DNA of 64,000 nucleotides from Pseudomonas sp. PSE14 (lineage in GTDB: Bacteria; Pseudomonadota; Gammaproteobacteria; Pseudomonadales; Pseudomonadaceae), in NCBI RefSeq assembly GCF_029203285.1, contig NZ_CP115669.1:1054001-1118000 (forward strand), written 5' to 3'. Below, piece after piece: positions 21,737 to 31,382 of the stretch. The stretch's first letter is position 1. Every line of letters begins with the position of its first letter. Below the pieces are notes generated by a model. The model searched no databases. It saw nothing but the letters and a program-made list of their open reading frames with translations, and was not told where the DNA came from. The position numbers and the translations under genes were made by a program.

Positions 21737-22657
21737 TCAAACCCAGATGATCACCGCCAGCAGCGCTGCCAGGAAGCCCCACTTCTCCAGGTAATACAGC
21801 TTGCGGTTGCGCTTCTTCAGCGCCTTGCCGTGCAGGCGGATCTTGTACAGCGAGGCGAAGGCACGGTTGATGCCGCCGGTCTTGTCGCTCGCGTCGTTCG
21901 GCGAGGCCGCGGCGGCCATCACGCTGCGGCTGAACCAGCGATTGAACACCGTAGCCCAGCGGGATTTCAGCGGACGTTCGATGTCGCAGAACAGGATCAC
22001 CCGGTCATGCTCCGTGGTGTTCTCGGCGTAATGGATGTAGGTCTCGTCGAACACCACCGCCTCGCCGTCGCGCCAGTGGTAGCGCTCGCCGTCCACTTCG
22101 ATGAAGCAGCCGGGATCGTTTGGCGTCATCAGCCCCAGGTGGTAGCGCAGCGAACCGGCATAGGGGTCGCGGTGGCGCACCAGGCGCGAGCCCGGCGGCA
22201 GCTCGGCGAACATTGCCGCCTTGACCGAGGGAATCCGCCGCAACAGCTCGGTGGTCTTCGGGCACAGCGCGTCGGCGGAGGGATGGCTGTCGTCGTACCA
22301 CTTCAGGTAGAAACGCTTCCAGCCGGTCTTGAAGAAGGAATTGAAACCCACGTCGTTGAGCTGCTCGGAGCGCTTGATGCTGCCGGCGTCGCGCAGGTGC
22401 AGGGCTTCGCTGCGGATGGTTTCCCAGTTCTCCGTCAGCAGGCGCATTTCGGGGAATTCGTCGGTCGCCAGGTACGGGCGGCTCGGCACCCGGGAGAACA
22501 GGTACATGATGCAGTTGATCGGCGCGAGGAAGCTGGAGTGGTCGGTCAACTGGCGCGAGAATTTGTGGCGCACCCGCCCACGCAGGTGGACATAAAGGAT
22601 GCTCAGGCCGAACGCGGCCAGAAGGGCGGCTTTGATCATGCGAAAGACGATTTCCAC
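21737..22657 (-). CDS. lpxO: LpxO, lipid A Fe(II)/2-oxoglutarate hydroxylase
   Basis: 306 residues, aspartyl/asparaginyl beta-hydroxylase family. N-terminal hydrophobic segment (about 7-25) and a second at the C-terminus (WGFLAALLAVIIWV) anchor it to the inner membrane. Iron ligands HxD in RHRDPYAGSLRYH and the distal His in HYAENTTEHDR are present. LpxO adds a 2-hydroxyl to lipid A acyl chains (2-hydroxylaurate in P. aeruginosa). Syntenic with PA4512 (lpxO1). The start is uncertain by six residues: MIKAALL at 22639 would also fit. Confidence 0.92.
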   Translation of the reverse strand: MEIVFRMIKAALLAAFGLSILYVHLRGRVRHKFSRQLTDHSSFLAPINCIMYLFSRVPSRPYLATDEFPEMRLLTENWETIRSEALHLRDAGSIKRSEQLNDVGFNSFFKTGWKRFYLKWYDDSHPSADALCPKTTELLRRIPSVKAAMFAELPPGSRLVRHRDPYAGSLRYHLGLMTPNDPGCFIEVDGERYHWRDGEAVVFDETYIHYAENTTEHDRVILFCDIERPLKSRWATVFNRWFSRSVMAAAASPNDASDKTGGINRAFASLYKIRLHGKALKKRNRKLYYLEKWGFLAALLAVIIWV

Positions 22658-22755
22658 TGGTCTAGACAGGGAATGGTACTCCTCCGAATCGTGACTGAGT
22701 ATTCTCCGAAGGCCAAAGGCCAGCGTCTGCTTTAACCTGTAGGAACTTTCGAAAG

Positions 22756-23523
22756 ATGGTGACCCCGATGACCGAACGCACCTCGCGGATTCTGCTCAAC
22801 TGCGACATGGGCGAAAGCTTCGGTGCCTGGCGCATGGGGGACGACGCCCATGCCATGCCGCTGATCGACCAGGCGAACCTCGCCTGCGGCTACCACGCAG
22901 GCGATCCGCTGACCATGCAGCGCACCGTGCGCCTGGCGGTGGAGCACGGAGTGAGCATCGGCGCCCATCCCGCCTACCCGGACCTCGCCGGGTTCGGCCG
23001 CCGCCACCTGAGCTGCTCGCCCGAGGAAGTGCAGGCGCTGGTGCTCTACCAGGTGGGCGCGCTGGACGCCTTCTGCCGCGCCGCCGGCACCCGCGTCGAC
23101 TATGTGAAGCCCCACGGCGCGCTGTACAACGACCTGGTGCGCGACGATGCGCTGCTTTCGGCCGTGCTCGATGCCTGCGCCGCCTACCGCAAGGGCCTGC
23201 CGTTGATGGTCCTGGCGCTGGCCGACAACGGCCGCGAGCTGCAACTGGCCGACGCCGCCGACGTGCCGCTGATGTTTGAAGCCTTCGCCGACCGCGCCTA
23301 CCTGCCCGACGGCCAGCTCGCCCCGCGCCGCCTGCCCAATGCCGTGCACCACGAACCGCAGCGGATTCTCGACCAGGCCCTGGCCATCGCCCGTGGCGAG
23401 CCCTTCCCGGACATCGACGGCAAGCCGTTGCGGCTGCGCGCCGATAGCCTCTGCGTGCATGGCGACAACCCCGAATCCCTGGCGGTGCTGCGGCGCCTGC
23501 GTGGCCTGCTGGACCAGGCATGA
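22756..23523 (+). CDS. pxpA: PxpA, 5-oxoprolinase subunit A
   Basis: 255 residues of the LamB/YcsF family. Conserved N-terminus [17 protein letters not shown], then [10 protein letters not shown] and [16 protein letters not shown]. With PxpB and PxpC it forms the ATP-dependent 5-oxoprolinase that opens 5-oxoproline to glutamate. First of three overlapping genes; its TGA overlaps the pxpB ATG. The start may be 22756 or the ATG four codons later. Corresponds to PA4511. Confidence 0.94.
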   Translation: MVTPMTERTSRILLNCDMGESFGAWRMGDDAHAMPLIDQANLACGYHAGDPLTMQRTVRLAVEHGVSIGAHPAYPDLAGFGRRHLSCSPEEVQALVLYQVGALDAFCRAAGTRVDYVKPHGALYNDLVRDDALLSAVLDACAAYRKGLPLMVLALADNGRELQLADAADVPLMFEAFADRAYLPDGQLAPRRLPNAVHHEPQRILDQALAIARGEPFPDIDGKPLRLRADSLCVHGDNPESLAVLRRLRGLLDQA

Positions 23524-24197
23524 TTCGCGTCGAGCCCTTTGGCGCCCAGGCGCTGCTGATCACCCTGGCCGAACAGCCCGACGACGCCCTGCCGCTGCGC
23601 ATCGCACGCCTTGCCAAGCGTCTTCGTTCCGAATTGGGGCTGGTGCTGACCGACTGCGTGCCGGGTTGGACCACCCTCCTGTTGCACTACGACCTGCTGC
23701 GCATCGACCTGCCACAACTACAGCGCCGCGTGCGGGCTGCGCTGTCGGACTGGCCGGGCGACGCCATCGTGGAATCGGTGGGGCGCCTGCATGAGATCGC
23801 CGTGTGGTACGCCGGCGACGACCTCGACGACGTTGCGCGCCTGTGCGGACTCAAGCCCGCGCAGGTGATCGAGCTGCACGCCAGCCGCGATTACCGCGTC
23901 GGCGCCATCGGTTTTGCACCCGGTTTCGCCTACCTGGGCGAGCTGGACGAACGCCTCGCCCTGCCGCGCCGCGCCACCCCGCGCACCCGGGTGCCGGCCG
24001 GCAGCCTGGCCATCGCCGAGCGGCAAACGGCGGTTTATCCACAAGCCTCCCCCGGCGGCTGGCACCTGCTGGGGCGTACCGCGCAGCGCCTGTTCGACCC
24101 GCGCCGGGAGCCACCTTGCCCATTGGCAGTGGGCGACCGCGTGCGTTTCGTACCCATCGACGAAGCGGCCTATCGCGCCGCCGGCGGTGAACCATGA
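23520..24197 (+). CDS. pxpB: PxpB, 5-oxoprolinase subunit B (KipI-like)
   Basis: 225 residues of the carboxyltransferase subunit B / KipI family. Diagnostic motifs are [16 protein letters not shown] and [18 protein letters not shown], the substrate-handling site of the PxpBC complex. It starts by ATGA overlap with pxpA and its own stop overlaps the pxpC start, so translation is coupled. In Bacillus the related KipI is a kinase inhibitor, but the pxpA neighbour supports the 5-oxoprolinase role. Confidence 0.94.
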   Translation: MIRVEPFGAQALLITLAEQPDDALPLRIARLAKRLRSELGLVLTDCVPGWTTLLLHYDLLRIDLPQLQRRVRAALSDWPGDAIVESVGRLHEIAVWYAGDDLDDVARLCGLKPAQVIELHASRDYRVGAIGFAPGFAYLGELDERLALPRRATPRTRVPAGSLAIAERQTAVYPQASPGGWHLLGRTAQRLFDPRREPPCPLAVGDRVRFVPIDEAAYRAAGGEP

Positions 24198-25111
24198 GCC
24201 TGAAGGTGCTCGCCTGCGGCCCGCTGTGCCTGCTGCAGGACGGCGGACGCCACGGTTGGCAGGGATTGGGCGTATCGCCTGGCGGCCCTGTGGATAAACA
24301 CGCGGCGGCCTGGGCCAATCGCCTGCTGGGTAACGCCCCAGACGCAGCGCTGCTGGAGATCGCCCTGGGCGGCGCGGAGCTGGAGGCGCAGGTGGATACC
24401 TGGCTGGCACTGTCGGGGGCAGAGCTGCCATTGAGCCTCGATGGCGAACCGTTGCCGGCCTGGTCGCGCTTTCGGGTACGGGCGGGTCAGCGCCTGAAGC
24501 TGGGCTTCGCCCGTGCTGGACAGCGCGCCTACCTCGCCGTCGCGGGCGGCTTCCGCGCGGAGCCGGTGCTGGGCAGTGTCTCGACCCAAACCCGCGAGCG
24601 GCTGGGCGGCCTTGCCGGTAACGGCCAACCCTTGGCGGTGGGCGATGTGCTGGCGTGCGTCGCGGATGACGAGCGTTTCACGCGTGGCGCCAGCGTGCCC
24701 TGGCCGTACCAGCCGGATTACCGCGAAGCGCCCATACTGCGCGTGCTGCCCGGCCCGGATACCTTCACCGACGAACAACGCAAGACCTTCTTCGACCAGC
24801 CCTGGCGGATCAGCCCGCAATCCGACCGCATGGGCGTGCGCCTGCGCGGCGAGGCACTGGGCGCGCCGCGCCGGCAGTGGTCATTGGGCGTGGTGGAAGG
24901 GGCCATCCAGGTACCGCCCGACGGCCAGCCGATCATCCTGCTGGCCGATCGGCAGACCATGGGCGGCTATCCCATGCTTGGCGTTCTGCACCCGCTGGAT
25001 ATCGGTCGCCTGGCGCAATGTCCGGCGCACAGCGAAGTGCGCTTCACCCCGGCGACGGTGGAGCAGGCCCAGGCGGACCTGCGCGCGTTCCTGCGCTTCT
25101 TCGCTACCTAG
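24194..25111 (+). CDS. pxpC: PxpC, 5-oxoprolinase subunit C (KipA-like)
   Basis: 305 residues of the carboxyltransferase subunit C / KipA family. Motifs LQDGGRHGWQGLGVSPGG and VDKHAAAWANRLLGN at the N-terminus, and SDRMGVRLRGEAL and LADRQTMGGYPM later. Last gene of the pxpABC operon; its 3' end overlaps the convergent Lrp gene by 8 bp, so there is no room for a separate terminator. Confidence 0.94.
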   Translation: MSLKVLACGPLCLLQDGGRHGWQGLGVSPGGPVDKHAAAWANRLLGNAPDAALLEIALGGAELEAQVDTWLALSGAELPLSLDGEPLPAWSRFRVRAGQRLKLGFARAGQRAYLAVAGGFRAEPVLGSVSTQTRERLGGLAGNGQPLAVGDVLACVADDERFTRGASVPWPYQPDYREAPILRVLPGPDTFTDEQRKTFFDQPWRISPQSDRMGVRLRGEALGAPRRQWSLGVVEGAIQVPPDGQPIILLADRQTMGGYPMLGVLHPLDIGRLAQCPAHSEVRFTPATVEQAQADLRAFLRFFAT

Positions 25112-25586
25112 GCAGGTGCCGCAACGGCAGCGGCGCGGATTCCTTCACGGTCTGGATCGCGAAGTTGCTGCGGATGTCGCTGACACCCGGCAGCTTGAGC
25201 AGGGTGCCGGTGAGAAATTGTTCGTAGGCGCGCAGGTCCGGTAGCACCACTTGCAGGAGGAAGTCCGACTCGCCGCTGACCAGGTGCACCGAAATCACTT
25301 CCGGCAGGTCTATCACTGCCTGGCGGAACGCGGCGGCGCTGGTGTCGCTGTGGCGCTCGACCTTCACCCCGACGAACACCGTCAGGCCCAGCCCGACTTC
25401 GTCGCGGCCCAGTTCGGCGTGGTAGCCACGGATCATCCCGGCTTCTTCCAGCAGGCGCACCCGGCGCAGGCAGGGGGAGGGCGAGAGGCCGATTTCCTCG
25501 GCCAGTTGCACATTGGTCAGGCGGCCATCGCGCTGCAGGGCGGCGAGGATGCGGTGGTCGTAGGCATCCAGCTTGATGTTTGGCAT
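25104..25586 (-). CDS. Lrp/AsnC-family transcriptional regulator
   Basis: 160 residues. N-terminal HTH (RLTNVQLAEEIGLSPSPCLRRVRLL, about 20-45) and the C-terminal ligand-binding RAM/AsnC domain. Divergent from the LysE-family exporter across 135 bp, which suggests that it controls amino-acid export, as Lrp-LysE pairs often do. It is convergent with pxpC. I chose the ATG at 25586 (MPNIKLDAYDHRIL); longer starts add a tail not found in the family. Confidence 0.92.
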   Translation of the reverse strand: MPNIKLDAYDHRILAALQRDGRLTNVQLAEEIGLSPSPCLRRVRLLEEAGMIRGYHAELGRDEVGLGLTVFVGVKVERHSDTSAAAFRQAVIDLPEVISVHLVSGESDFLLQVVLPDLRAYEQFLTGTLLKLPGVSDIRSNFAIQTVKESAPLPLRHLPR

Positions 25587-25721
25587 AAGTGAAGAGTTTT
25601 GTGTGTATGGATTGGCAGGGTATGCCAATCAGTCTGCCAATCATGGTCGAATACGCAAGCACCTGCCTTGGCCTTCGGGCATAGAATCCTTATCCGCGAT
25701 CACCTTTGCGGAGTTGCTTCT

Positions 25722-26348
25722 ATGGATATCGGTGTGTTCCTGCTGGCCCTGGCGATGGTCTATCTGCTGCCGGGGCCCGACATGATTCTCCTGTTGCACA
25801 CCGGCGCCCGCGAAGGTTGCCGGGCCGCGCTGGCGACCGCCGTCGGGCTGGCGTTGGCACGCGGCTGCCACGTGGCGCTGGCGGCGACCGGCCTGGCGCT
25901 GCTGTTCCGCACGGCGCCCTGGACCTTCGATGCGGTGCGTATCGTCGGCGGTGTGTACCTGGCGTGGATCGGCCTGCAGTTGCTGCGTGCGCCGGTGGGC
26001 CTCACTGTGGAAAGCGCCGAATGCGCGAAGACCCCGACGAGCTATCGGCGGGCCTTCCGCCGTGGGGTGCTGACCAATCTGCTGAACCCCAAGGCACTGC
26101 TGTTCTGCTCCGTGCTGCTGCCGCAGTTCATCCAGCCGCAGAACGGCCCGCTGGCCGTGCAGTTCGCGCTGCTGGGCGGCGTGTTGGTGATGGTCGGGTT
26201 GGGTTTCGACAGCTTCTACGCGCTCAGCGGCGAGCGTATGGGGCGCTGGTTGGCGCGGCATCGGCTGATGCAGCGGGTGCAGCAGTGGGGCTTTGGCGGG
26301 GTGTTGCTGGGCTTTGGTGTGCGGCTGGCGCTGATCCGTGATCTGTAG
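25722..26348 (+). CDS. LysE/RhtB-family amino-acid exporter
   Basis: 208-residue inner-membrane protein with about six hydrophobic helices. It has the family signature near the N-terminus (LLPGPDMILLLHTGAREGCRA) and the second signature in FRRGVLTNLLNPKALLFCSV. It exports amino acids or related metabolites by proton exchange; the substrate is not evident. GCGGAG lies 7 bp before the ATG. Divergent from the Lrp gene, which is its likely regulator. Confidence 0.92.
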   Translation: MDIGVFLLALAMVYLLPGPDMILLLHTGAREGCRAALATAVGLALARGCHVALAATGLALLFRTAPWTFDAVRIVGGVYLAWIGLQLLRAPVGLTVESAECAKTPTSYRRAFRRGVLTNLLNPKALLFCSVLLPQFIQPQNGPLAVQFALLGGVLVMVGLGFDSFYALSGERMGRWLARHRLMQRVQQWGFGGVLLGFGVRLALIRDL

Positions 26349-26494
26349 GGCGTATAACGCTCCGCGTTATACGCCGATTGGCCTTGGTCGCGCTTCGCTC
26401 GGGGGGAGCCGGGGCGTTGGCCAAGCTCGACCACCGTGTCGGCGATGGCATCGGCGTATCGGCGTACAACCGCGAACGGTTGTACGCCCTACAG
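26345..26494. repeat. Two-palindrome intergenic element, copy C (reversed)
   Basis: Hairpin CGTATAACGC-TCC-GCGTTATACG (26351-26373) comes first here and GTACAACCG-CGAA-CGGTTGTAC (26464-26485) second, so the element is in the opposite orientation to copies A and B. The spacer is longer and largely different. Its outer CCCTAC contains the stop codon (TAG, minus strand 26491-26489) of the neighbouring gene. Confidence 0.85.
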
Positions 26495-27133
26495 GTCTTC
26501 CGGCTGGATTTTCCACAGGCGGGCTACCGTGGGCTTCTGCGGATTGCGCGCGACGACCAGCAACCCGAGGTCGCCGCCGCGCAGTTCCTTCAGGAGTTGC
26601 TCGCCCGTGCGTTGTTTCATGCTTTCGGCCAGATGGCCCAGGGCGATGGCCGCCGCCGCCGGATGGGTGGCGACGGGCACGTAGCCGCCGTCATCCATGT
26701 CCAGCACGACGTGCTTCTCGCCGGGCTCCGGGGTGGGGATGTACAGGCTGGTCTTGAGCAATTGGGCCATGGCCGCGTCGCGCTGTGCGGCGGAGAGTTG
26801 CCCCGGCGGCAAGGCGCGCTCCAGCGGGTAGAACTCGTCCTTTGGCGCCGCTGGCGGTTTCGCCTCGGGAGGCTCTGCGGGTGCCTTCGCGGGGGCGGGT
26901 TTGGGCGGCGGTGGCGGCGCCGGCGCGGCGAAGTCCAGCTCCTCCTGGTCGAGACTCTCCCAGTCGATCTGGTCGAGGTCGAGGTCTTCCTTGATCTTCT
27001 TTTTCGGCGTCGCCTTCTTCCGCGAGCCCACGGCTGCGCGCAGGTCGAGTCGCCGCTGGCGTTTCCACCGGTGGATCTGGACGTTGGCGATGATCGCGGT
27101 AACGAGGATGAGCAGGAGGAAGAACAACAGCAT
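26489..27133 (-). CDS. Hypothetical single-pass membrane protein
   Basis: 214 residues, not recognised. An N-terminal membrane helix (MLLFFLLLILVTAIIANVQI, 1-20) is followed by a basic stretch, an acidic patch (DLDLDQIDWESLDQEELDF, about 50-68), a Pro/Ala-rich linker (about 69-100) and a C-terminal alpha/beta-looking domain. The linker suggests a tethered domain in the periplasm or cytoplasm. I chose the ATG at 27133; a GTG ten codons upstream is possible. Its stop lies inside repeat copy C, so the C-terminus may be altered relative to homologues. Confidence 0.75.
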   Translation of the reverse strand: MLLFFLLLILVTAIIANVQIHRWKRQRRLDLRAAVGSRKKATPKKKIKEDLDLDQIDWESLDQEELDFAAPAPPPPPKPAPAKAPAEPPEAKPPAAPKDEFYPLERALPPGQLSAAQRDAAMAQLLKTSLYIPTPEPGEKHVVLDMDDGGYVPVATHPAAAAIALGHLAESMKQRTGEQLLKELRGGDLGLLVVARNPQKPTVARLWKIQPEDL

Positions 27134-27265
27134 GACTGGCGTGGCCCTGTGGATAACGGCCACTGCAGTGCAGGACAGTGGCGGGACGCCACCCTAGCGG
27201 GACAGGCCGGATCAGGCGGTAGGCCTGTTCCTGATGCGCGGTAGGACGCAGCTGAAGCCGAAAGG

Positions 27266-27291
27266 GTGGGCCGGCCTAAGACCGGCCCACC
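27266..27291 (-). terminator. Stem-loop downstream of dppF
   Basis: On the minus strand, GGTGGGCCGG-TCTTA-GGCCGGCCCACC, with only a short T run (CCCTTTC). It starts 6 bp after the dppF stop, so it probably ends or protects the dpp transcript. Confidence 0.6.
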
Positions 27292-27296
27292 GCCTT

Positions 27297-28268
27297 TCAG
27301 TTCAGGAATTGCTCCGCGTGGTGGCACGCCACCTGGCGCTCATCCAGCACCCGCAGCTCCGGCACCTCGCTCTTGCAGCGTTCCGTCGCATACGGGCAGC
27401 GTTTGTGGAAGGCGCAGCCGCTGGGCGGGTTGAGCGGGTTGGGGAGTTCGCCCTGGATCTTGATCTTCGGCTTGTCCGGATCGGGGTGGATGGCCGGGGT
27501 CGCCGACAGCAGGGCCTGGGTGTAAGGGTGCAGCGGGCGTTCGTAGAGCTTGTCCGCCGGGCCCATTTCCGCGGGGCGGCCGAGGTACATCACCAGCACG
27601 TCGTCGGCCACGTGGCGGACCACGGCGAGGTTGTGGGAGATGAACACGTAGGCGGTACCGAACTCCTGCTGCAGGTCCATGAACAGGTTGAGCACCTGGG
27701 CCTGGATCGACACGTCCAGCGCCGAGGTCGGTTCGTCCGCCACCAGCACCTTGGGCCGCAGCATCATGGCGCGGGCCAGGGCGATGCGCTGGCGCTGGCC
27801 GCCGGAGAACATGTGCGGGTAGCGCTGGTAGTGCTCGGGGCGCAGGCCGACCTGCTTCATCATCGCCTGCACGCGCTCGCGGCGTTCGGTGCGTGACAGG
27901 TTGGTGTTGATCAGCAGTGGCTCGGCCAGCTGGTCGCCGATCTTCTGCCGTGGGTTGAGCGAGGCGTAGGGGTTCTGGAAAACCATCTGCACGTCGCGGC
28001 GCAGTTGCTTGCGCGTCTCGTGGTTGGCGCCTTTCACCTCGTGGCCGGCGATCTGCAGGGAGCCGGAAGTGGGCTCCTCGATCAGGGTCAGGGCGCGCGC
28101 CAGGGTGGACTTGCCGCAGCCGGATTCGCCGACCACGGCGAGGGTCTTGCCGGCCTGCAGGTCGAAGGACACGCCATTGAGCGCGCGGACCAGGGCGTGC
28201 GGCTTGAATACACCCTGGGAGATTTCGTAGTGACGGGTGAGGTCGCGGGCGGTCAGGACGGCGTTCAT
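27297..28268 (-). CDS. dppF: Dipeptide ABC transporter ATPase DppF
   Basis: 323 residues. Walker [10 protein letters not shown], signature FSGGQRQR, Walker [13 protein letters not shown], and the C-terminal oligopeptide-type extension with [14 protein letters not shown], whose cysteines bind an Fe-S cluster in this subfamily. Energises uptake of dipeptides through DppBC. Its start overlaps the dppD stop (ATGA). Last gene of the dppBCDF unit. Confidence 0.95.
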   Translation of the reverse strand: MNAVLTARDLTRHYEISQGVFKPHALVRALNGVSFDLQAGKTLAVVGESGCGKSTLARALTLIEEPTSGSLQIAGHEVKGANHETRKQLRRDVQMVFQNPYASLNPRQKIGDQLAEPLLINTNLSRTERRERVQAMMKQVGLRPEHYQRYPHMFSGGQRQRIALARAMMLRPKVLVADEPTSALDVSIQAQVLNLFMDLQQEFGTAYVFISHNLAVVRHVADDVLVMYLGRPAEMGPADKLYERPLHPYTQALLSATPAIHPDPDKPKIKIQGELPNPLNPPSGCAFHKRCPYATERCKSEVPELRVLDERQVACHHAEQFLN

Positions 28269-29242
28269 CGGGCCACCTCGGTGTTCAGGTTGAGCGGGTA
28301 GAAGCAGCGCACGGCGCCGCGTGCATGGGGTTCCAAGGCCGGACGCACGGCACGGCAGTTGTCCTGCGCGTAGGGGCAGCGCGGTGACAGCAGGCAGCCC
28401 TGCGGGCGGTCGTACTTGCCGGGGACGATGCCGGGCAGGGTGGCCAGGCGTTCCTCGCCGGCGCTGTGCTCAGGAATGGCCTTGAGCAGCGCTTCCGTAT
28501 AGGGATGGGTCGGCGCGTCGAACAGCGCCGGCACCTGGCCGATCTCCACCGCTTGCCCTGCGTACATCACGCAGACGCGCTGGGCGGTCTCGGCGACCAC
28601 GGCGAGGTCATGGGTGATCAGGATCAGCGCCATGCCCTGGTCGCGCTGCAGGTTGAGCAGCAGTTCCATGATCTGCGCCTGGATGGTCACGTCCAGCGCG
28701 GTGGTGGGTTCGTCGGCGATCAGCAGCTTGGGCTCGCCGGCAATCGCCATGGCGATTGCCACGCGCTGGCTCATGCCGCCGGAGAGCTGGTGCGGGTAGG
28801 CGTCCAGGCGCTGGGCGGCGCCGGGGATTTCCACCCGTTCGAGCAGTTCCAGGGCGCGTTGGCGCAAGGCCTTGCCGCGCAGGCCGAGGTGCAGCTTGAG
28901 CACTTCCTCGATCTGGTAGCCGACGGTGAAGCTGGGGTTGAGCGCGGTCATCGGGTCCTGGAAGACCATGGCGATGTCCTTGCCGACGATGCGCCGACGC
29001 TCGCGGCCCTTCAGGCGCAGCATGTCGGTACCGTCGAACTGCATGGCGTCGGCGGTGATGATGCCGGGGGCGTCGATCAGGCCCATCAGAGCCATCATGG
29101 TCACGGATTTGCCGGAACCGGATTCGCCGACGATGGCCAGGACTTCGCCCTTGTCCACCGAGAGGTCGAGGCCGTCCACCACCGGGACGGCATTGCGGTC
29201 GCCAAAGCGTACCGAGAGATTGCGCAGGTCGAGGAGGCTCAT
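28265..29242 (-). CDS. dppD: Dipeptide ABC transporter ATPase DppD
   Basis: 325 residues. Walker A GESGSGKS, signature LSGGMSQR, Walker [13 protein letters not shown], and a C-terminal cysteine cluster ([14 protein letters not shown]). Partner of DppF in the heterodimeric ATPase. A 145-bp gap with an interrupted REP separates it from dppC, wider than the other gaps of this operon. Confidence 0.95.
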   Translation of the reverse strand: MSLLDLRNLSVRFGDRNAVPVVDGLDLSVDKGEVLAIVGESGSGKSVTMMALMGLIDAPGIITADAMQFDGTDMLRLKGRERRRIVGKDIAMVFQDPMTALNPSFTVGYQIEEVLKLHLGLRGKALRQRALELLERVEIPGAAQRLDAYPHQLSGGMSQRVAIAMAIAGEPKLLIADEPTTALDVTIQAQIMELLLNLQRDQGMALILITHDLAVVAETAQRVCVMYAGQAVEIGQVPALFDAPTHPYTEALLKAIPEHSAGEERLATLPGIVPGKYDRPQGCLLSPRCPYAQDNCRAVRPALEPHARGAVRCFYPLNLNTEVAR

Positions 29243-29270
29243 ACGGCGGTCTCCATCAGGTTCTTGTTCT

Positions 29271-29356
29271 TGTAGGAGCGAGGGGGACGCCTTAGTCCTT
29301 GCTCGCGAACGGGGAACGCAGGGGGCTGCAGGTTCGCGAGCAAGCTCGCTCCTACG
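29271..29356. repeat. REP doublet with an interrupted left arm
   Basis: The right arm (29332-29356) is an intact REP. The left arm (29271-29310) has the same sequence but 15 extra bases (GGGGACGCCTTAGTC) between GAGCGAG and CTTGCTCGCGAAC, in the hairpin head. It lies between dppC and dppD inside the operon. Confidence 0.8.
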
Positions 29357-29387
29357 AAGAGCACGAGAGTTTTCATCCGGGAGCTCC

Positions 29388-30299
29388 TCACGCCGCGTTC
29401 TTCAGCTTCGGGTCCAGCGCGTCGCGCAGGCCGTCGCCCATCAGGTTGATCGCCAGCACGCTGAGCAGGATGGTCAGGCCGGGCAGCGAGACGACCCACC
29501 AGGCGCGCTCGATGTAGTCGCGCGCGGAGGCCAGCATGGTGCCCCACTCGGGGGTCGGCGGCTGCACGCCCAGGCCGAGGAAGCCCAGGGCGGCGGCATC
29601 GAGGATGGCCGAGGAGAAGCTCAGGGTGGCCTGCACGATCAGCGGCGCCATGCAGTTGGGCAGCACGGTGACGAACATCAGGCGCAGGGTGCCGGCGCCG
29701 GCCAGGCGCGAGGCGGTAACGTAGTCGCGGTTCAGCTCGCCCATCACGGCGGCGCGGGTCAGGCGCACGTAGGCCGGCAGCGAGACGATGGCGATGGCGA
29801 TCACGGTGTTGATCAGGCCTGGGCCGAGGATGGCGACGATGGCCACCGCCAGCAGCAGCGAGGGCAGGGCCAGCATGATGTCCATCAGGCGCATGATCAC
29901 CGGGCCCAGGCGGTTGGGCGAGAAACCGGCGAACAGGCCGAGGATGATGCCGGGGATCATCGAGATCACCACCGAGGCCAGGCCGATCTTCAACGACAGT
30001 CGCGCGCCGTGCATCAGGCGCGAAAGCAGGTCGCGGCCCAGTTCGTCGGTGCCCAGCAGGAAGCGCATCTGCCCGCCTTCCTGCCAGGCCGGCGGGGTGA
30101 GCAGGTACTCGCGGAACTGCCAGCTCGGGTCATGGGGCGCCACCCAGGGGGCAAACAGCGCACAGAACACGATGACCAGCATGAACAGCAGGCCGCCGAC
30201 CGCGCCCTTGTTGCGCGAGAAGGCTTGCCAGAATTCTTTCAGTGGGGAGGGGTAGACCAGGCTCGGGTCGCTGGCGGGAGCTTTGGCGTTGGCATTCAT
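29388..30299 (-). CDS. dppC: Dipeptide ABC transporter permease DppC
   Basis: 303-residue inner-membrane permease with an N-terminal OppC-type region, several helices and the EAA-type loop ([13 protein letters not shown] region read as [20 protein letters not shown]). Forms the channel with DppB. It starts 12 bp after the dppB stop. A REP doublet follows it; in other bacteria such elements between genes can stabilise the upstream mRNA part. Confidence 0.94.
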   Translation of the reverse strand: MNANAKAPASDPSLVYPSPLKEFWQAFSRNKGAVGGLLFMLVIVFCALFAPWVAPHDPSWQFREYLLTPPAWQEGGQMRFLLGTDELGRDLLSRLMHGARLSLKIGLASVVISMIPGIILGLFAGFSPNRLGPVIMRLMDIMLALPSLLLAVAIVAILGPGLINTVIAIAIVSLPAYVRLTRAAVMGELNRDYVTASRLAGAGTLRLMFVTVLPNCMAPLIVQATLSFSSAILDAAALGFLGLGVQPPTPEWGTMLASARDYIERAWWVVSLPGLTILLSVLAINLMGDGLRDALDPKLKNAA

Positions 30300-30311
30300 G
30301 GCGTGGGCTCC

Positions 30312-31322
30312 TCAGCGTTGGTGGCGGATGCGTGGGTTGGCCAGACCGTAGAGGATGTCCACGGTGAAGTTGACCAGGATCACCAGGGTCGCCACCAGGA
30401 GGATGCCGTTCTGCACCACCGGATAATCGCGGCGGCTGATCGCGTCGATTAGCCATTTGCCGATGCCCGGCCAGGAGAAGATGGTCTCGGTGAGCACTGC
30501 GCCGGCGAGCAGCGTGCCGACCTGCAGGCCGAACACGGTGAGTACCGGGATCATGGCGTTGCGCAAGGCGTGGATGAACACCACGCGGGCCGGCGACAGG
30601 CCCTTGGCGCGGGCGGTGCGCACGTAGTCCTCGCGCAGCACTTCGAGCATCGCCGAGCGGGTCATGCGGGCGATCACCGCCAGCGGGATGGTGCCCAGCA
30701 CGATGGCCGGCAGGATCAGGTGGCGCACAGCGTCTACGAACGCGCCTTCCTCGCCGGAGAGCAGGGTGTCGATGAGCATGAAGCCGGTTTTCGGCTCGAT
30801 GTCGTAGAGCAGGTCCAGGCGCCCGGACACCGGGGTCCAGCCCAGGCTCACGGAGAACAGCATGATCAGGATCAGGCCCCACCAGAAGATCGGCATCGAA
30901 TAGCCGGCCAGGGAGATCGTCATCACCCCGTGATCGAACAGTGAGCCCCGTTTGAGCGCCGCGATCACCCCGGCCAGCAGGCCGAAGGTGCCGGCGAACA
31001 GCAGGGCCGCCAGCGACAGTTCGAGGGTGGCGGGGAAGAGGGTGAGGAACTCGTTCCACACGCTGTCGCGGGTGGTCAGCGATTCACCCAGGTTGCCCTG
31101 GGCAAGGTTGCCGATGTAGTCGAGGTACTGCTGGTAGAGAGGCTTGTCGAGACCCAGGCGGTGCATGGCCTCGGCGTGCATCTGCGGGTCGACGCGGCGT
31201 TCACCCATCATCACTTCCACAGGGTCGCCCGGAATCAGGCGGATCAGTGCGAAGGTCAGGAGGGTGACGCCGAAGAAGGTCGGGATCAGCAGACCGAATC
31301 GGCGTGCGATGAAACTCAGCAT
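30312..31322 (-). CDS. dppB: Dipeptide ABC transporter permease DppB
   Basis: 336-residue inner-membrane permease. Typical N-terminus (FIARRFGLLIPTFFGVTLLT) and the conserved loop YVRTARAKGLSPARVVFIHA for contact with the ATPases. First gene of dppBCDF, 60 bp after the dppA4 stop, probably on the same transcript. Confidence 0.95.
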   Translation of the reverse strand: MLSFIARRFGLLIPTFFGVTLLTFALIRLIPGDPVEVMMGERRVDPQMHAEAMHRLGLDKPLYQQYLDYIGNLAQGNLGESLTTRDSVWNEFLTLFPATLELSLAALLFAGTFGLLAGVIAALKRGSLFDHGVMTISLAGYSMPIFWWGLILIMLFSVSLGWTPVSGRLDLLYDIEPKTGFMLIDTLLSGEEGAFVDAVRHLILPAIVLGTIPLAVIARMTRSAMLEVLREDYVRTARAKGLSPARVVFIHALRNAMIPVLTVFGLQVGTLLAGAVLTETIFSWPGIGKWLIDAISRRDYPVVQNGILLVATLVILVNFTVDILYGLANPRIRHQR

Positions 31323-31382
31323 GGTGGTTGAGGACTCCTCATCGAGCGGCTACTCATCGGGGGTGCTGATGGCGCCGGTTTC

